This document shows, in pieces, positions 55,500 to 63,210 of a stretch of 64,000 nucleotides of DNA (its first letter is position 1; every line of letters begins with the position of its first letter). Under the pieces are notes generated by a model. That model made no database searches and had not been told where the DNA came from. It was given only the letters and a program-made list of their open reading frames with translations. Location of the stretch: NCBI GenBank assembly GCA_030867875.1, contig JAOWCC010001634.1, positions 34,739,867 through 34,803,866 of the forward strand, in the 5' to 3' direction. The translations under genes and the position numbers were made by a program. Source of the DNA: Actinernus sp. WN-2022 (lineage: Eukaryota; Cnidaria; Anthozoa; Actiniaria; Actinernidae).

Positions 55500-56122
55500 T
55501 GGATTCTCTCGTAGAGCATGTGCCGTTCAACGCACTCATAGTCGGTCCAACGAATTGTGGGAAGACTGCGTTTCTCATAGAACAACTTCGTGGATCATTT
55601 CGTGGTAAGTTCGATTACGTAGTACTGATTTGTCCTACGTATGCCCACAACAAAACTTATCGTGGATTTGCAAATCGAGATCCTCATTTCTTCGTCATGT
55701 CACCACCGCAGGATGCCATCGATGCTACTTTGAGTATTTGCGCAACATTTTGGTCAGGTACCAATACTCTATTATATCTCGATGATTGCGCCGCATCGAA
55801 GGACGTCAAGAAACGAACTGACAAGCTAGTGGACTTAGCCTTTTCTGCACGACATATAGGGCTTTCCGTTTGGGTGCTGTCCCAACAACTAACGAGCATA
55901 TGTAAACCCTTCCGTGAGAACGTAGCTATCGTAGTAGCATTCCATACAGCATCGGCCGTAGATGGCAAAAGGATATTTGAGGATTATGGAGGCTCGCAAG
56001 AATGCAAAGAGTTACGAACGATACTTGGATCTCATAAGTTCGCTCGCATGTGCTTCTGTCTCCGCCATCCTTTCGAGGTAGTGTTAGAGCTCCCAGCACC
56101 TACAACATATTATCATGGATAA
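55499..56122 (+). CDS. FtsK/HerA-type DNA packaging ATPase (A32-like), 207 aa
   Basis: Walker A GPTNCGKT (residues 16-23) and Walker B LLYLDD (91-96), followed by a sensor-like LSQQ (VWVLSQQLTSI, ~125-135). Size and motif spacing are those of the Polinton and adintovirus packaging ATPase related to poxvirus A32. It would translocate element DNA into capsids. It overlaps the capsid gene by one base and the next gene by 8 bp, forming a compact operon-like array of the packaging and virion genes. Confidence 0.93.
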   Translation: MDSLVEHVPFNALIVGPTNCGKTAFLIEQLRGSFRGKFDYVVLICPTYAHNKTYRGFANRDPHFFVMSPPQDAIDATLSICATFWSGTNTLLYLDDCAASKDVKKRTDKLVDLAFSARHIGLSVWVLSQQLTSICKPFRENVAIVVAFHTASAVDGKRIFEDYGGSQECKELRTILGSHKFARMCFCLRHPFEVVLELPAPTTYYHG

Positions 56123-56660
56123 AGAAATACTCGAGATATTCGGTGAGGATGTAACAGGCCCACCACCAACCAACCTAGACGTCGTGTCAGACAATCGCGA
56201 ATCACTTTCGATCTTAGCTGCAACAGGCGTAACGAAAGAATACCTAGGTAAGAACTTTTCCCTAGGAGACATCTCCAGACTTCCTGAGAAAGAAGTAGAC
56301 AAGTTGTATAGGAGGTATCAGGCCGTCCTAGCTCAGCAAGTAACGAAAGGCTTAGTCGACGGCGTGACACGTCTAGCTACCCGCCTAGTTGCCTACCTAG
56401 TACCAATAGATTCTCAAGAAGCCCTAATCAAGGACCTACAAGAAGACCCTCTAGTCCGCAACGAAATCAGTGCTGCGACTGGCCTACTATCGCTCAAAGC
56501 AGGTCGCCTTGTAGCTCTAGCTAGCGTCCTATTCCACATATCTGGTCACGTAGTCATTCCTGGAACAACTGTTGAACCTTCACTAGTACTTACTATATCG
56601 AATCAAGATGGAAGAAGCGGACCAGATAACTGCGAACCCTCCGACGACTGCACCAACTAA
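56115..56660 (+). CDS. Conserved Polinton protein of unknown function, 181 aa
   Basis: Helical protein. An acidic N-terminus (DKEILEIFGEDV) leads into LSILAATGVTKEYLGKNFSL and KEVDKLYRRYQAVL. A hydrophobic stretch follows (~83-97, LATRLVAYLVPI), then a second one (~122-143, GLLSLKAGRLVALASVLFHI). It resembles proteins I have seen next to the packaging ATPase in invertebrate Polintons. It overlaps both neighbours (8 bp with the ATPase, 53 bp with the next frame), so co-expression is likely. No motif gives a function. Confidence 0.7.
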   Translation: MDKEILEIFGEDVTGPPPTNLDVVSDNRESLSILAATGVTKEYLGKNFSLGDISRLPEKEVDKLYRRYQAVLAQQVTKGLVDGVTRLATRLVAYLVPIDSQEALIKDLQEDPLVRNEISAATGLLSLKAGRLVALASVLFHISGHVVIPGTTVEPSLVLTISNQDGRSGPDNCEPSDDCTN

Positions 56661-56955
56661 GGTAAAAAAACCCAAGCGCGTTGCAGCCGGAAAGGCACTA
56701 GCATTAAGCAACAAGCTCGCTAGAGAAGCTCAGAAGAGAGAGTTGACGCGCGAAAGCGAATCGTGCAAAGAAGTCTACGTAGAGAAAGGTCGGTCCGAAA
56801 ACCTGGCTATCCTCGCAGTCATCGGTACTGGCGCTACATTGTTTTGCACGTACTTTGCGTACAAGAAGTATGTAGATGGCAATAAGCGTGTTGCCACCGT
56901 TAGCACAACACAACCTGCAGCTCCGGCAAAGCCAACGGCACTAGACATGGAGTAA
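56608..56955 (+). CDS. Small basic single-pass membrane protein, 115 aa
   Basis: A Lys/Arg-rich N-terminal half (KVKKPKRVAAGKALALSNKL) is followed by one hydrophobic helix (~69-86, LAILAVIGTGATLFCTYFAY) and a Thr/Pro/Ala tail. The position and layout recall small TM proteins of other Polintons. Overlaps the previous gene by 53 bp in another frame. Confidence 0.65.
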   Translation: MEEADQITANPPTTAPTKVKKPKRVAAGKALALSNKLAREAQKRELTRESESCKEVYVEKGRSENLAILAVIGTGATLFCTYFAYKKYVDGNKRVATVSTTQPAAPAKPTALDME

Positions 56956-56992
56956 CACTTAAAGACTCGAGACCATACTTATATATGTCGAG

Positions 56993-57202
56993 ATGGATAA
57001 GGAATTGATGAAGAAGGTAACCGATGCATCTATAATCGTTGGACTCGCTTCTGGTATTGGGTGGATCGTAAAAAAGACTACCAAAGAATCTATGCTTAGC
57101 GATCCTTCTTCTTCCCTAGTGAATTACGCAAAGTGGACTGCCGTGATACTTGGTAGCTTATACGCAAAGCAATATCTTGAGAAAGGAAAGATCATACCAT
57201 AA
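56993..57202 (+). CDS. Very small membrane protein, 69 aa
   Basis: Two hydrophobic segments (~12-26, SIIVGLASGIGWIV, and ~46-60, WTAVILGSLYAKQYL) separated by a polar loop. Preceded by 'acttatatatgtcgag' as a possible TATA-like promoter. The TAA stop overlaps the ATG of the next gene (TAATG). Confidence 0.65.
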   Translation: MDKELMKKVTDASIIVGLASGIGWIVKKTTKESMLSDPSSSLVNYAKWTAVILGSLYAKQYLEKGKIIP

Positions 57203-57627
57203 TGGCGACAGCAATTTTTATGATGATCTCCGGCGCTGTTTTGAATGCGACGGCATTCATTGGTGGTGGCCTACTAGCTAGAATGATTGGAAAGGGTGAT
57301 GTAGATGCAGAACGAGAGAGACACGATAGGGCCACCGAAAAACTAGAACGTGAAACGAAAGCGTATAGAGAAAAACGTCAAAGATTATACGACTATGCAC
57401 AAGAGCAGAAAGGTCTTGAAAGCGACGCATACAACGCTCAAAGAGATACCAACGAAGCCTTAGTGCAATCCGATAAGTTACGTAAGGCGCTAAAATGGCT
57501 CAAAGAGACGAAAAAAACCCGCTTATCTGACTACTATAGACCCTCAAACAATCAGAAGACTGGCGAGTTGCTCTACGTTGGTGGTGGAATGCTAGGCGCT
57601 GGATACGCTATTAGTAAATGGCTATAG
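57202..57627 (+). CDS. Coiled-coil protein with hydrophobic ends, 141 aa
   Basis: N-terminal hydrophobic segment (~5-30, ILMISGAVLN-like, GGGLLARMIGKG), a long charged coiled coil (~33-110, ERERHDRATEKLERETKAYR), a conserved LSDYYRPS motif (~109-116) and a Gly-rich hydrophobic C-terminus. The same layout occurs in other Polintons as I recall them. It is translationally coupled to the 69-aa gene through TAATG. A virion membrane role is speculative. Confidence 0.7.
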   Translation: MATAIFMMISGAVLNATAFIGGGLLARMIGKGDVDAERERHDRATEKLERETKAYREKRQRLYDYAQEQKGLESDAYNAQRDTNEALVQSDKLRKALKWLKETKKTRLSDYYRPSNNQKTGELLYVGGGMLGAGYAISKWL

Positions 57628-57639
57628 AGACGTACTAGG

Positions 57640-57912
57640 TACTACTACTAAGCTACTACTAAGCTACTACTAAGCTACTACTAAGCTACTACTAAGCTAC
57701 TACTAAGCTACTACTAAGCTACTACTAAGCTACTACTAAGCTACTACTAAGCTACTACTAAGCTACTACTAAGCTACTACTAAGCTACTACTAAGCTACT
57801 ACTAAGCTACTACTAGCTACTACTAGGTTACTACTAGGTTACTACTAAGCTACTACTAATCTACTACTAAGCTACTACTAAGCTACTACTAGCTACTACT
57901 AGGTTACTACTA
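57640..57912. repeat. (CTACTACTAAG)n minisatellite, 11-bp unit, ~24 copies
   Basis: A mostly perfect 11-bp unit for about 180 bp, then variants with CTAGG or missing bases. It lies between the coiled-coil gene and the integrase gene. The core TAGTAGT on the opposite strand resembles the element terminus AGTAGTATAGG. Confidence 0.92.
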
Positions 57913-57985
57913 AAAAAACGAAAAGAAAAAAAAGGAAAAAAGAAAGGAATGAGGCCTGGTTCTTATTCTTTTCTTTTTTTTTTTT
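57909..57985 (+). terminator. A-rich/hairpin/T-rich unit, copy 3 (diverged)
   Basis: 'aaaagaaaggaat' and the near-complement 'attcttttcttttttttttt' enclose a short loop. The organisation is the same as the 48294 and 48999 units, but the sequence differs. It precedes the integrase gene. Confidence 0.5.
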
Positions 57986-58003
57986 CATCTGTTGAAGGTT
58001 AGA

Positions 58004-59056
58004 ATGTATAGATGTATGATGGATTCTAAACTTGCGAATATCTTCTATGGTCCTATGGGCTATTGGAAAGGTCACTCTGCAATCGGTAAGCTATCGGTAG
58101 CAGCGAAAGCATCAGAAGACGTAGCTAGGAGTTGGTTGGAAAAGCAATCTATATGGCAAGTATATCTACCACCACCAAAACACATTCCACAACCACATTG
58201 GACTGTATCGAAACCAAATGAAGTCCACCAAGCTGATTTGATATTTCTACCACACGATCGACCTGGGCGTGGACGGAAGCTATACAAGTATGCATTAGTG
58301 GTAATCGACGTAGCTTCTCGATACAAAGAAGCCGAACCTTTAGCATCCAAAGATAGTGGTGAAGTTGCTGCGGCATTCGAACGAATCTATAAACGTAGTC
58401 CACTCGAATGGCCAAAGACGTTGCAAGTAGATCCTGGTAGAGAATTTATGGGACGTATGTCTGAAACGCTAGAACTACATGGTACGAAAGTTCAACGAGG
58501 TGAGGCTGGTAATCATAGAGCGCAAGGCTTCGTCGAACGAGCAAATAGAACTCTAGCCGAGAGATTGTTTGGGTATCAATATGCACAAGAGATGGTGCTT
58601 ACTTCGGAAGGATCAGATGAGCGTAGTAGAGAATGGGTAGTTCGTTTACCAATGGTTATCAAAGCCATGAACAGTGAGGTGACTCGACTTACAGGAAAGG
58701 AGCCTTCGAATTCTGTAGTGACGCAACAAGTAGATCTGAAGACTCCTACGTATTCGCGCACCGTTGGATTGAGAGAAGAGCGTCTACCATTCGACGTTCT
58801 AGTTCGATATCTCTATGCACCAGGAGAATTGGAAGGAGGTGAAAAACGTAGAGCTACTGATCCTGTATGGAGTTTGCAGATATACACCATTTCGCGAAGT
58901 GTAGTATCTTCGGGACAGCCTGTGTTGTACTACCTTGCGAAGCGAGAAGGGGAGAAGGACGCACCCAAACGTGGATTCGTTCGTGAAGAGCTACAAGTCG
59001 TTCCTAGGGATACGGAACTACCACCAAAAGGAATTCTGTTTGTACCCAGACGCTAG
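58004..59056 (+). CDS. Retrovirus-like DDE integrase (rve), ~350 aa
   Basis: The catalytic core shows VHQADLIFLP (Asp77), TLQVDPGREF (Asp142) and AQGFVERANRTL (Glu177), a D-x64-D-x34-E spacing as in Polinton and retroviral integrases. The N-terminal ~50 residues are the short helical region normal for the family. No chromodomain is visible at the C-terminus. Possible starts are 58004, 58016 and 58019; I give the longest ATG. It would insert the element and make the 6-bp duplication seen at the flanks. Its TAG overlaps the PolB stop tail-to-tail within a CTAG palindrome. Confidence 0.92.
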   Translation: MYRCMMDSKLANIFYGPMGYWKGHSAIGKLSVAAKASEDVARSWLEKQSIWQVYLPPPKHIPQPHWTVSKPNEVHQADLIFLPHDRPGRGRKLYKYALVVIDVASRYKEAEPLASKDSGEVAAAFERIYKRSPLEWPKTLQVDPGREFMGRMSETLELHGTKVQRGEAGNHRAQGFVERANRTLAERLFGYQYAQEMVLTSEGSDERSREWVVRLPMVIKAMNSEVTRLTGKEPSNSVVTQQVDLKTPTYSRTVGLREERLPFDVLVRYLYAPGELEGGEKRRATDPVWSLQIYTISRSVVSSGQPVLYYLAKREGEKDAPKRGFVREELQVVPRDTELPPKGILFVPRR

Positions 59057-62000
59057 ACAGCGTACTCTATTGGCTCGGTGTGGATTCCATCGGGAAGAAC
59101 GCGTCTTTTGTCGTAGTAAGCCGATAGCCCAAGCTTCCATTGTTCGTAGGTTGCTATGCCTTCTGGCAATAATCGGAAGCCTCGGTTCTTCGCTATGTCG
59201 ATACTACCCTGGAGGGCTGCTTCGAATCGATCCCACGAAATGTCGTTGTGCCGCCTAGACATACCTTTGACGGAATACTTCTTGCTGCCACCCGTATCGA
59301 CGTAGTAGGCTTTCGAGCATAAGGCAATGGCGCGCTGTCCTTCGAATTCGAGTTTGAAGAGTCCTGGTGTACGACTGCTCCATTCGTCCCAAGCTAGCCA
59401 TTCCTTCCTTTCGGCTTCGAAATCCTCTCGTAGGTCTGATCTTACAACTTCATCGATGCTATTTCCAGAGATGGCAATGTACGCACTGTCCGTGTCCATC
59501 TGTATATATTCGAAATCCTTGCGATCGATGTACTTATCAAGGAAGTCGTAGTAGAACTCAAGCATACGCAGCTTTGCGAGCTGGTACACAGCGATACCTA
59601 CTTGGAAAGGGCGTTTGATTCGGATCTGGTCCTTCCTACTCTCGAGTTCGTACGCCTCGCCAATCTCTTCCAGGTCTTCGAACCAAACACTTCGCAAAGC
59701 TTTGTCCACAACCTTCTCATCTTTTGTATAGGTGACATTTGTTTGGCGTCCCAAGTCTTCGAGCAACTTTCCATAGGCGCTGTTTCCTAGTAGCTTGAAC
59801 ACATCTGCCAGCAAAGCTTTACTTTTGTCTACGTCTCCCATGCGTCGCGCCTCGGTGACTTGGTCCACGAACCATCCGAAGATCTCTTGGGCTTCGTAGT
59901 CTATCGTGCGGTAGACAGCAGTGATCACTGCGCCATGGTCTAGATACCAAAGTAGAAGAGGAGCATAGAGTAGCAACTTCTTTCCAGAGAGACTCCCAAC
60001 TAGCTTCGTTTCCTCACTGCGCTTTCTACCAGTCTTTTCAAGGTAGGCCAACATTTGTGGAGGAATTGCTTTCTTGGGGATTTTCTTGTTGTAGAAGAAG
60101 GGGGGCATCTCCTCAAATTTATTCCACAATTTCTTTGGTATCTCGATGTCTACTTCTGCATATCCAAACCACCCACCGTTTTGTAGACATTCGACAAATC
60201 CTTCGGCTTCTAGATCTGGATCATCATAGTGAACGACCTCTTCTTTTCCACAAGGCATTTCTAATTCCATGGTAGAAAGATATAGGGCGTTGGCATCGTA
60301 TCCAAGAACCTTGCGACACACCTTGGTTCCACCCTGATGACTACGAATCTTAGTCACTCCTGCTTCGTGGCGTCTGGTGAACACTATGCTTGGACCTCCC
60401 ACGACAGCGTCTTTCAGCATGTGGTAGGCTTCCTTACTTGGAGCATACATCTCAGCTCCCCTTTCTACACTACCTCGAAGCAGGAACTGTAGCGAGACTC
60501 CTGGGATGGACACTGCGTCTTTCAGCATGTCTACTCCCTTCTCATGATAGAAATCTCGCATCTTTTCGAGTGCCTCTAGGAATGGAACTACGTCTAGGTC
60601 GTTGTAGTACCGCAACCAATCTGCGAAGGTCTCCATTCCCCTGTCGAGAAAGGTGCGCTTGCAGTCTTCGAACTCTGTCATAGTCAATGAATGTGCTCCT
60701 TTCAACTTCGATACCCATTCTTGATAATCTGGTAAACCAATGTGGTCCAACTTGTCTGGAGAATCGAACCACTCATATGGAAAGTAACTCTTTTGCGATT
60801 CGCATCCATATGCCTTGTTCCACTTTTCGTAGGAAGTACCTGGGCCAAGATAATTCATAACATCTAGGAAACGAAATTCTGGGGTCAATAGGAACATAGT
60901 GGTGTTGGCTTTCTTTGCCACCCGGACCTTTGAACAGGTGTCGGCAATGGTTCCTACGAAGTGCTCCCTGATCAGGTTGAGATCGTACCTGCCAGAGTTG
61001 AATCCCAATACTGGAACTTGACCGATCCATTCGTCGATTCTCATCCGTTGTGCCTTCGATAGGGTGTCAAAGGAGAGTTCAGGTGTCTTGGGGCAGAACC
61101 GTTCCGCAACGACTTCTCGGATTGTCTGTGCTCTTTGCTGGAGTTCTTCGACGAAGGCAGCTATGAGTTCTTTTGGATCGCGTCGACAGATGTGGGTTGG
61201 CGTTCGATCGTACGTGTCGGCAATTGATACTGATATTGGGACATGAACGTTTTCGATGGTCAATCGGTCCGTTGGTTGTCTTCCTTTCGTTGTATCGAGA
61301 TAGGCTTCGAAATCGTAAACTATGGCATGTGGATAGGCGGTTTGCGTTGGAGTTGGAACCGGCTTGTTTTTCTTCTTTGTAGAGCAACCCCAAGCCTCCA
61401 CTACTGTATAGCCAGCTTCTCGTAGCTTTGCCGTTCTTTCACAAGTCTTACGGTAGAGAGCTCTTTCCCTAGGGAAGCATTTCGGGCAGCCATGGAAATA
61501 GCATCCATGAAATTGGAAGATGGTTTTCGAAAGAGGTTCGTAGCCGTCGACCGGCGCTCCTTCGATCCAATGCTCTCCACCATGTCCACAAGCTGCGTGA
61601 TGAATGTGTTGCCCAATCCTTTCGGCTTCGCGTTTCAACCAGCATAGAGCGACTTTGCTAGCGGTGCTCTCTGGCCAGAAGGCTTTTTCGTATGCCGACT
61701 GAGGTGCTGTGATTACTTTTCCAGGGCAAACAATCTTCGTTTCTCCACGACTGCAACGATCTGCATGGCGTTGAAGGTTCGAGGCTTTTGTGAACCGTTG
61801 CTTACAGTCATTACATACGTAGATGTGCCCTAGCTTTTTGACGTCCTTGATATAGAAGGCATGTCCTTCGTATATCCCAATCGTCATCGTATGCTTGTAG
61901 TGAGCTGCATGTCGCGTCAGATGCCAAGCGCCATCCTCCGTGGGTTCATACACCCGAATACCGATTCCAAAGTGTAACTCGACTTCCTCCAGCTGGTCTA

Positions 62001-62643
62001 AGGAAGTTCTGGGAACGTCTTGCGTGGGCTCTGTCAGGCGATAGAAGTTCTGGGCAAGTCTTCGAGCTGTGACGCAACACCTATCTACTCGTGCTCCTTC
62101 ATGCATGACAAGGCAGCGCCACAGACATAGGTTGTCGCCATATCGATCAAGGGCAAGCATTCCTTTTTTATGTCGAAGCCATTGGGGCAGTGGGCCTGTT
62201 CCCAACAGAAGCTGGCGATCGATCACGACTTTGACATCCACGTAGATCCAACGCACGAAGGCCCATTGGGTATTTGGTCGATTGATGTTGTCGGGATTCA
62301 AACGAGATAGCTCCCTGTCGACCACCCACTCTTCTGCATCTCCTAGGATGTTCACCCATGGAGAGCCAGGGACAGTCTTGGAGAATAGCATCACACGCCC
62401 GTCGTTGACATTGCGAATGCGATAGGTGTAGCTGTAGCGCAGGTAGAAGCTGGTGGTTACCTTTGCAACTAACTTTTCCATGATCCTAGGAGTCAAATCT
62501 CCTGCCACACCTTGGAAGAAGCGCCATCGAATAGTACGGCGGCCTATCTCCACTCCCTCGAGCATTCCATCTCTCTCATCGAGAATAGCACCTGCCTCTC
62601 GAGCTAGACTCCGTGGAAGTGGCTCACTACGCGGTCTCGCCAT
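59053..62643 (-). CDS. polB: Protein-primed family B DNA polymerase (PolB), 1,196 aa
   Basis: N-terminal region with a conserved DRYGDNLCLWRCLVMHEGA block (~166-184) and a C2HC zinc finger (Cys277, Cys280, His293, Cys297). The 3'-5' exonuclease follows, with Exo I YDFEAY (DFE 444-446), Exo II FNSGRYDLN (~548-556) and Exo III YYNDLD (679-684). Polymerase motifs are A GYDANALYLS (781-790, Asp783), B KLLGNSAYG (950-958), C MDTDS (1049-1053) and the KAYY box (1111-1114). The length is in the usual 1,000-1,300 aa range and no stop interrupts it. It replicates the element using a terminal-protein primer. Start 62643 lies inside the right TIR. The N-terminal block before the exonuclease may include the terminal-protein function (inference). 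Confidence 0.95.
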   Translation of the reverse strand: MARPRSEPLPRSLAREAGAILDERDGMLEGVEIGRRTIRWRFFQGVAGDLTPRIMEKLVAKVTTSFYLRYSYTYRIRNVNDGRVMLFSKTVPGSPWVNILGDAEEWVVDRELSRLNPDNINRPNTQWAFVRWIYVDVKVVIDRQLLLGTGPLPQWLRHKKGMLALDRYGDNLCLWRCLVMHEGARVDRCCVTARRLAQNFYRLTEPTQDVPRTSLDQLEEVELHFGIGIRVYEPTEDGAWHLTRHAAHYKHTMTIGIYEGHAFYIKDVKKLGHIYVCNDCKQRFTKASNLQRHADRCSRGETKIVCPGKVITAPQSAYEKAFWPESTASKVALCWLKREAERIGQHIHHAACGHGGEHWIEGAPVDGYEPLSKTIFQFHGCYFHGCPKCFPRERALYRKTCERTAKLREAGYTVVEAWGCSTKKKNKPVPTPTQTAYPHAIVYDFEAYLDTTKGRQPTDRLTIENVHVPISVSIADTYDRTPTHICRRDPKELIAAFVEELQQRAQTIREVVAERFCPKTPELSFDTLSKAQRMRIDEWIGQVPVLGFNSGRYDLNLIREHFVGTIADTCSKVRVAKKANTTMFLLTPEFRFLDVMNYLGPGTSYEKWNKAYGCESQKSYFPYEWFDSPDKLDHIGLPDYQEWVSKLKGAHSLTMTEFEDCKRTFLDRGMETFADWLRYYNDLDVVPFLEALEKMRDFYHEKGVDMLKDAVSIPGVSLQFLLRGSVERGAEMYAPSKEAYHMLKDAVVGGPSIVFTRRHEAGVTKIRSHQGGTKVCRKVLGYDANALYLSTMELEMPCGKEEVVHYDDPDLEAEGFVECLQNGGWFGYAEVDIEIPKKLWNKFEEMPPFFYNKKIPKKAIPPQMLAYLEKTGRKRSEETKLVGSLSGKKLLLYAPLLLWYLDHGAVITAVYRTIDYEAQEIFGWFVDQVTEARRMGDVDKSKALLADVFKLLGNSAYGKLLEDLGRQTNVTYTKDEKVVDKALRSVWFEDLEEIGEAYELESRKDQIRIKRPFQVGIAVYQLAKLRMLEFYYDFLDKYIDRKDFEYIQMDTDSAYIAISGNSIDEVVRSDLREDFEAERKEWLAWDEWSSRTPGLFKLEFEGQRAIALCSKAYYVDTGGSKKYSVKGMSRRHNDISWDRFEAALQGSIDIAKNRGFRLLPEGIATYEQWKLGLSAYYDKRRVLPDGIHTEPIEYAV

Positions 62644-62971
62644 TTTCTCTTCGGTATAACTACATGTTAGGATAGCTCTAACAGATACTCAAGTTTGGAT
62701 TTTTATGTGCAAGAATGTTGCGGGACAATCGATGTCGATATAACTATATGTAATCATATCTCTAATAGGATTCTCACTTTGGATTTTTTATGTGTAAGAA
62801 TGTCTAGTGACAATTTGGATGACCCTTAGTACCCCCTAGTAGTATAGGTGGAGTCAAAATTATACAACTTTTTTGTTGTGCAAGGGCGTCATAAAGTGGA
62901 TTTCTGAATTCACTTTATGACGCCCTTGTGCAAGAAAAAAGTGGTATAATTTTGACTCCACCTATACTACT
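62636..62971 (-). repeat. Right terminal inverted repeat of the Polinton
   Basis: Mirror of 47018-47352. It contains the PolB promoter (complement of 'gtagttatacc' and gaagagaaa) and the first PolB codons (ATGGCGAG), and ends in the hairpin 62838-62970. Confidence 0.95.
62644..62680 (-). promoter_or_regulatory. Putative PolB promoter and leader (TIR-encoded)
   Basis: Complement reads 'catgtagttatacc', gaagagaaa, ATG. It differs from the left copy by only two or three bases, so both terminal genes should respond to the same factor. Confidence 0.55.
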
Positions 62972-62977
62972 ACTGGA

Positions 62978-63210
62978 ACATAGGAGAACTAGACAACTTG
63001 CTATATTAATGTATAAAATCCGCAACAATCTTTCTCCATTATATCTGAGAAAGATTTTTAATAATACTTCTAATGTCCACTCCTACAATCTGAGAAATTC
63101 TGAAATTAACTTGCATCAGAAGCAGCAAAATGTGGCCTTCACTACAGGGGGTCTGTCCTCTGGGATAAAATCCCTGTGGAAGCAAGAGATCAAACTAGTC
63201 TAAATGGTTT
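62978..63210 (+). pseudogene. LINE reverse-transcriptase fragment, right of the Polinton
   Basis: Reads HRRTRQLAILMYKIRNNLSP, LRKIFNN and HSYNLRNSEINLHQ, the C-terminal region of a CR1/L2-type reverse transcriptase and the continuation of 46958-47017. A frame problem appears after about 63150 (GLSSGIKSLW instead of the usual GAKIWN pattern), so it was decayed or decays here. Confidence 0.75.

Larger units (their letters stand above)
47018..62971. mobile_element. Polinton/Maverick (endogenous adintovirus-like element), near complete
   Basis: 15,954 bp with ~335-bp terminal inverted repeats whose outermost bases are AGTAGTATAGG (left copy lacks or shares the first A). It is flanked by actgga (47012-47017 and 62972-62977), the 6-bp duplication normal for Polintons. 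It encodes the diagnostic set: protein-primed PolB, retroviral-type integrase, double-jelly-roll capsid protein and FtsK/HerA ATPase. It also has a candidate minor capsid protein, membrane and coiled-coil proteins, a Cys-rich protein and a TFIIB-like factor. I found no adenain-type protease. All frames are open except the left-end gene. It may be a recent integration of a virus-like element. Whether it makes particles cannot be read from sequence. Confidence 0.95.

Noticed and set aside
57640..57912. CRISPR-like array
   Set aside because: The repeats are contiguous 11-bp units without spacers; it is a minisatellite.
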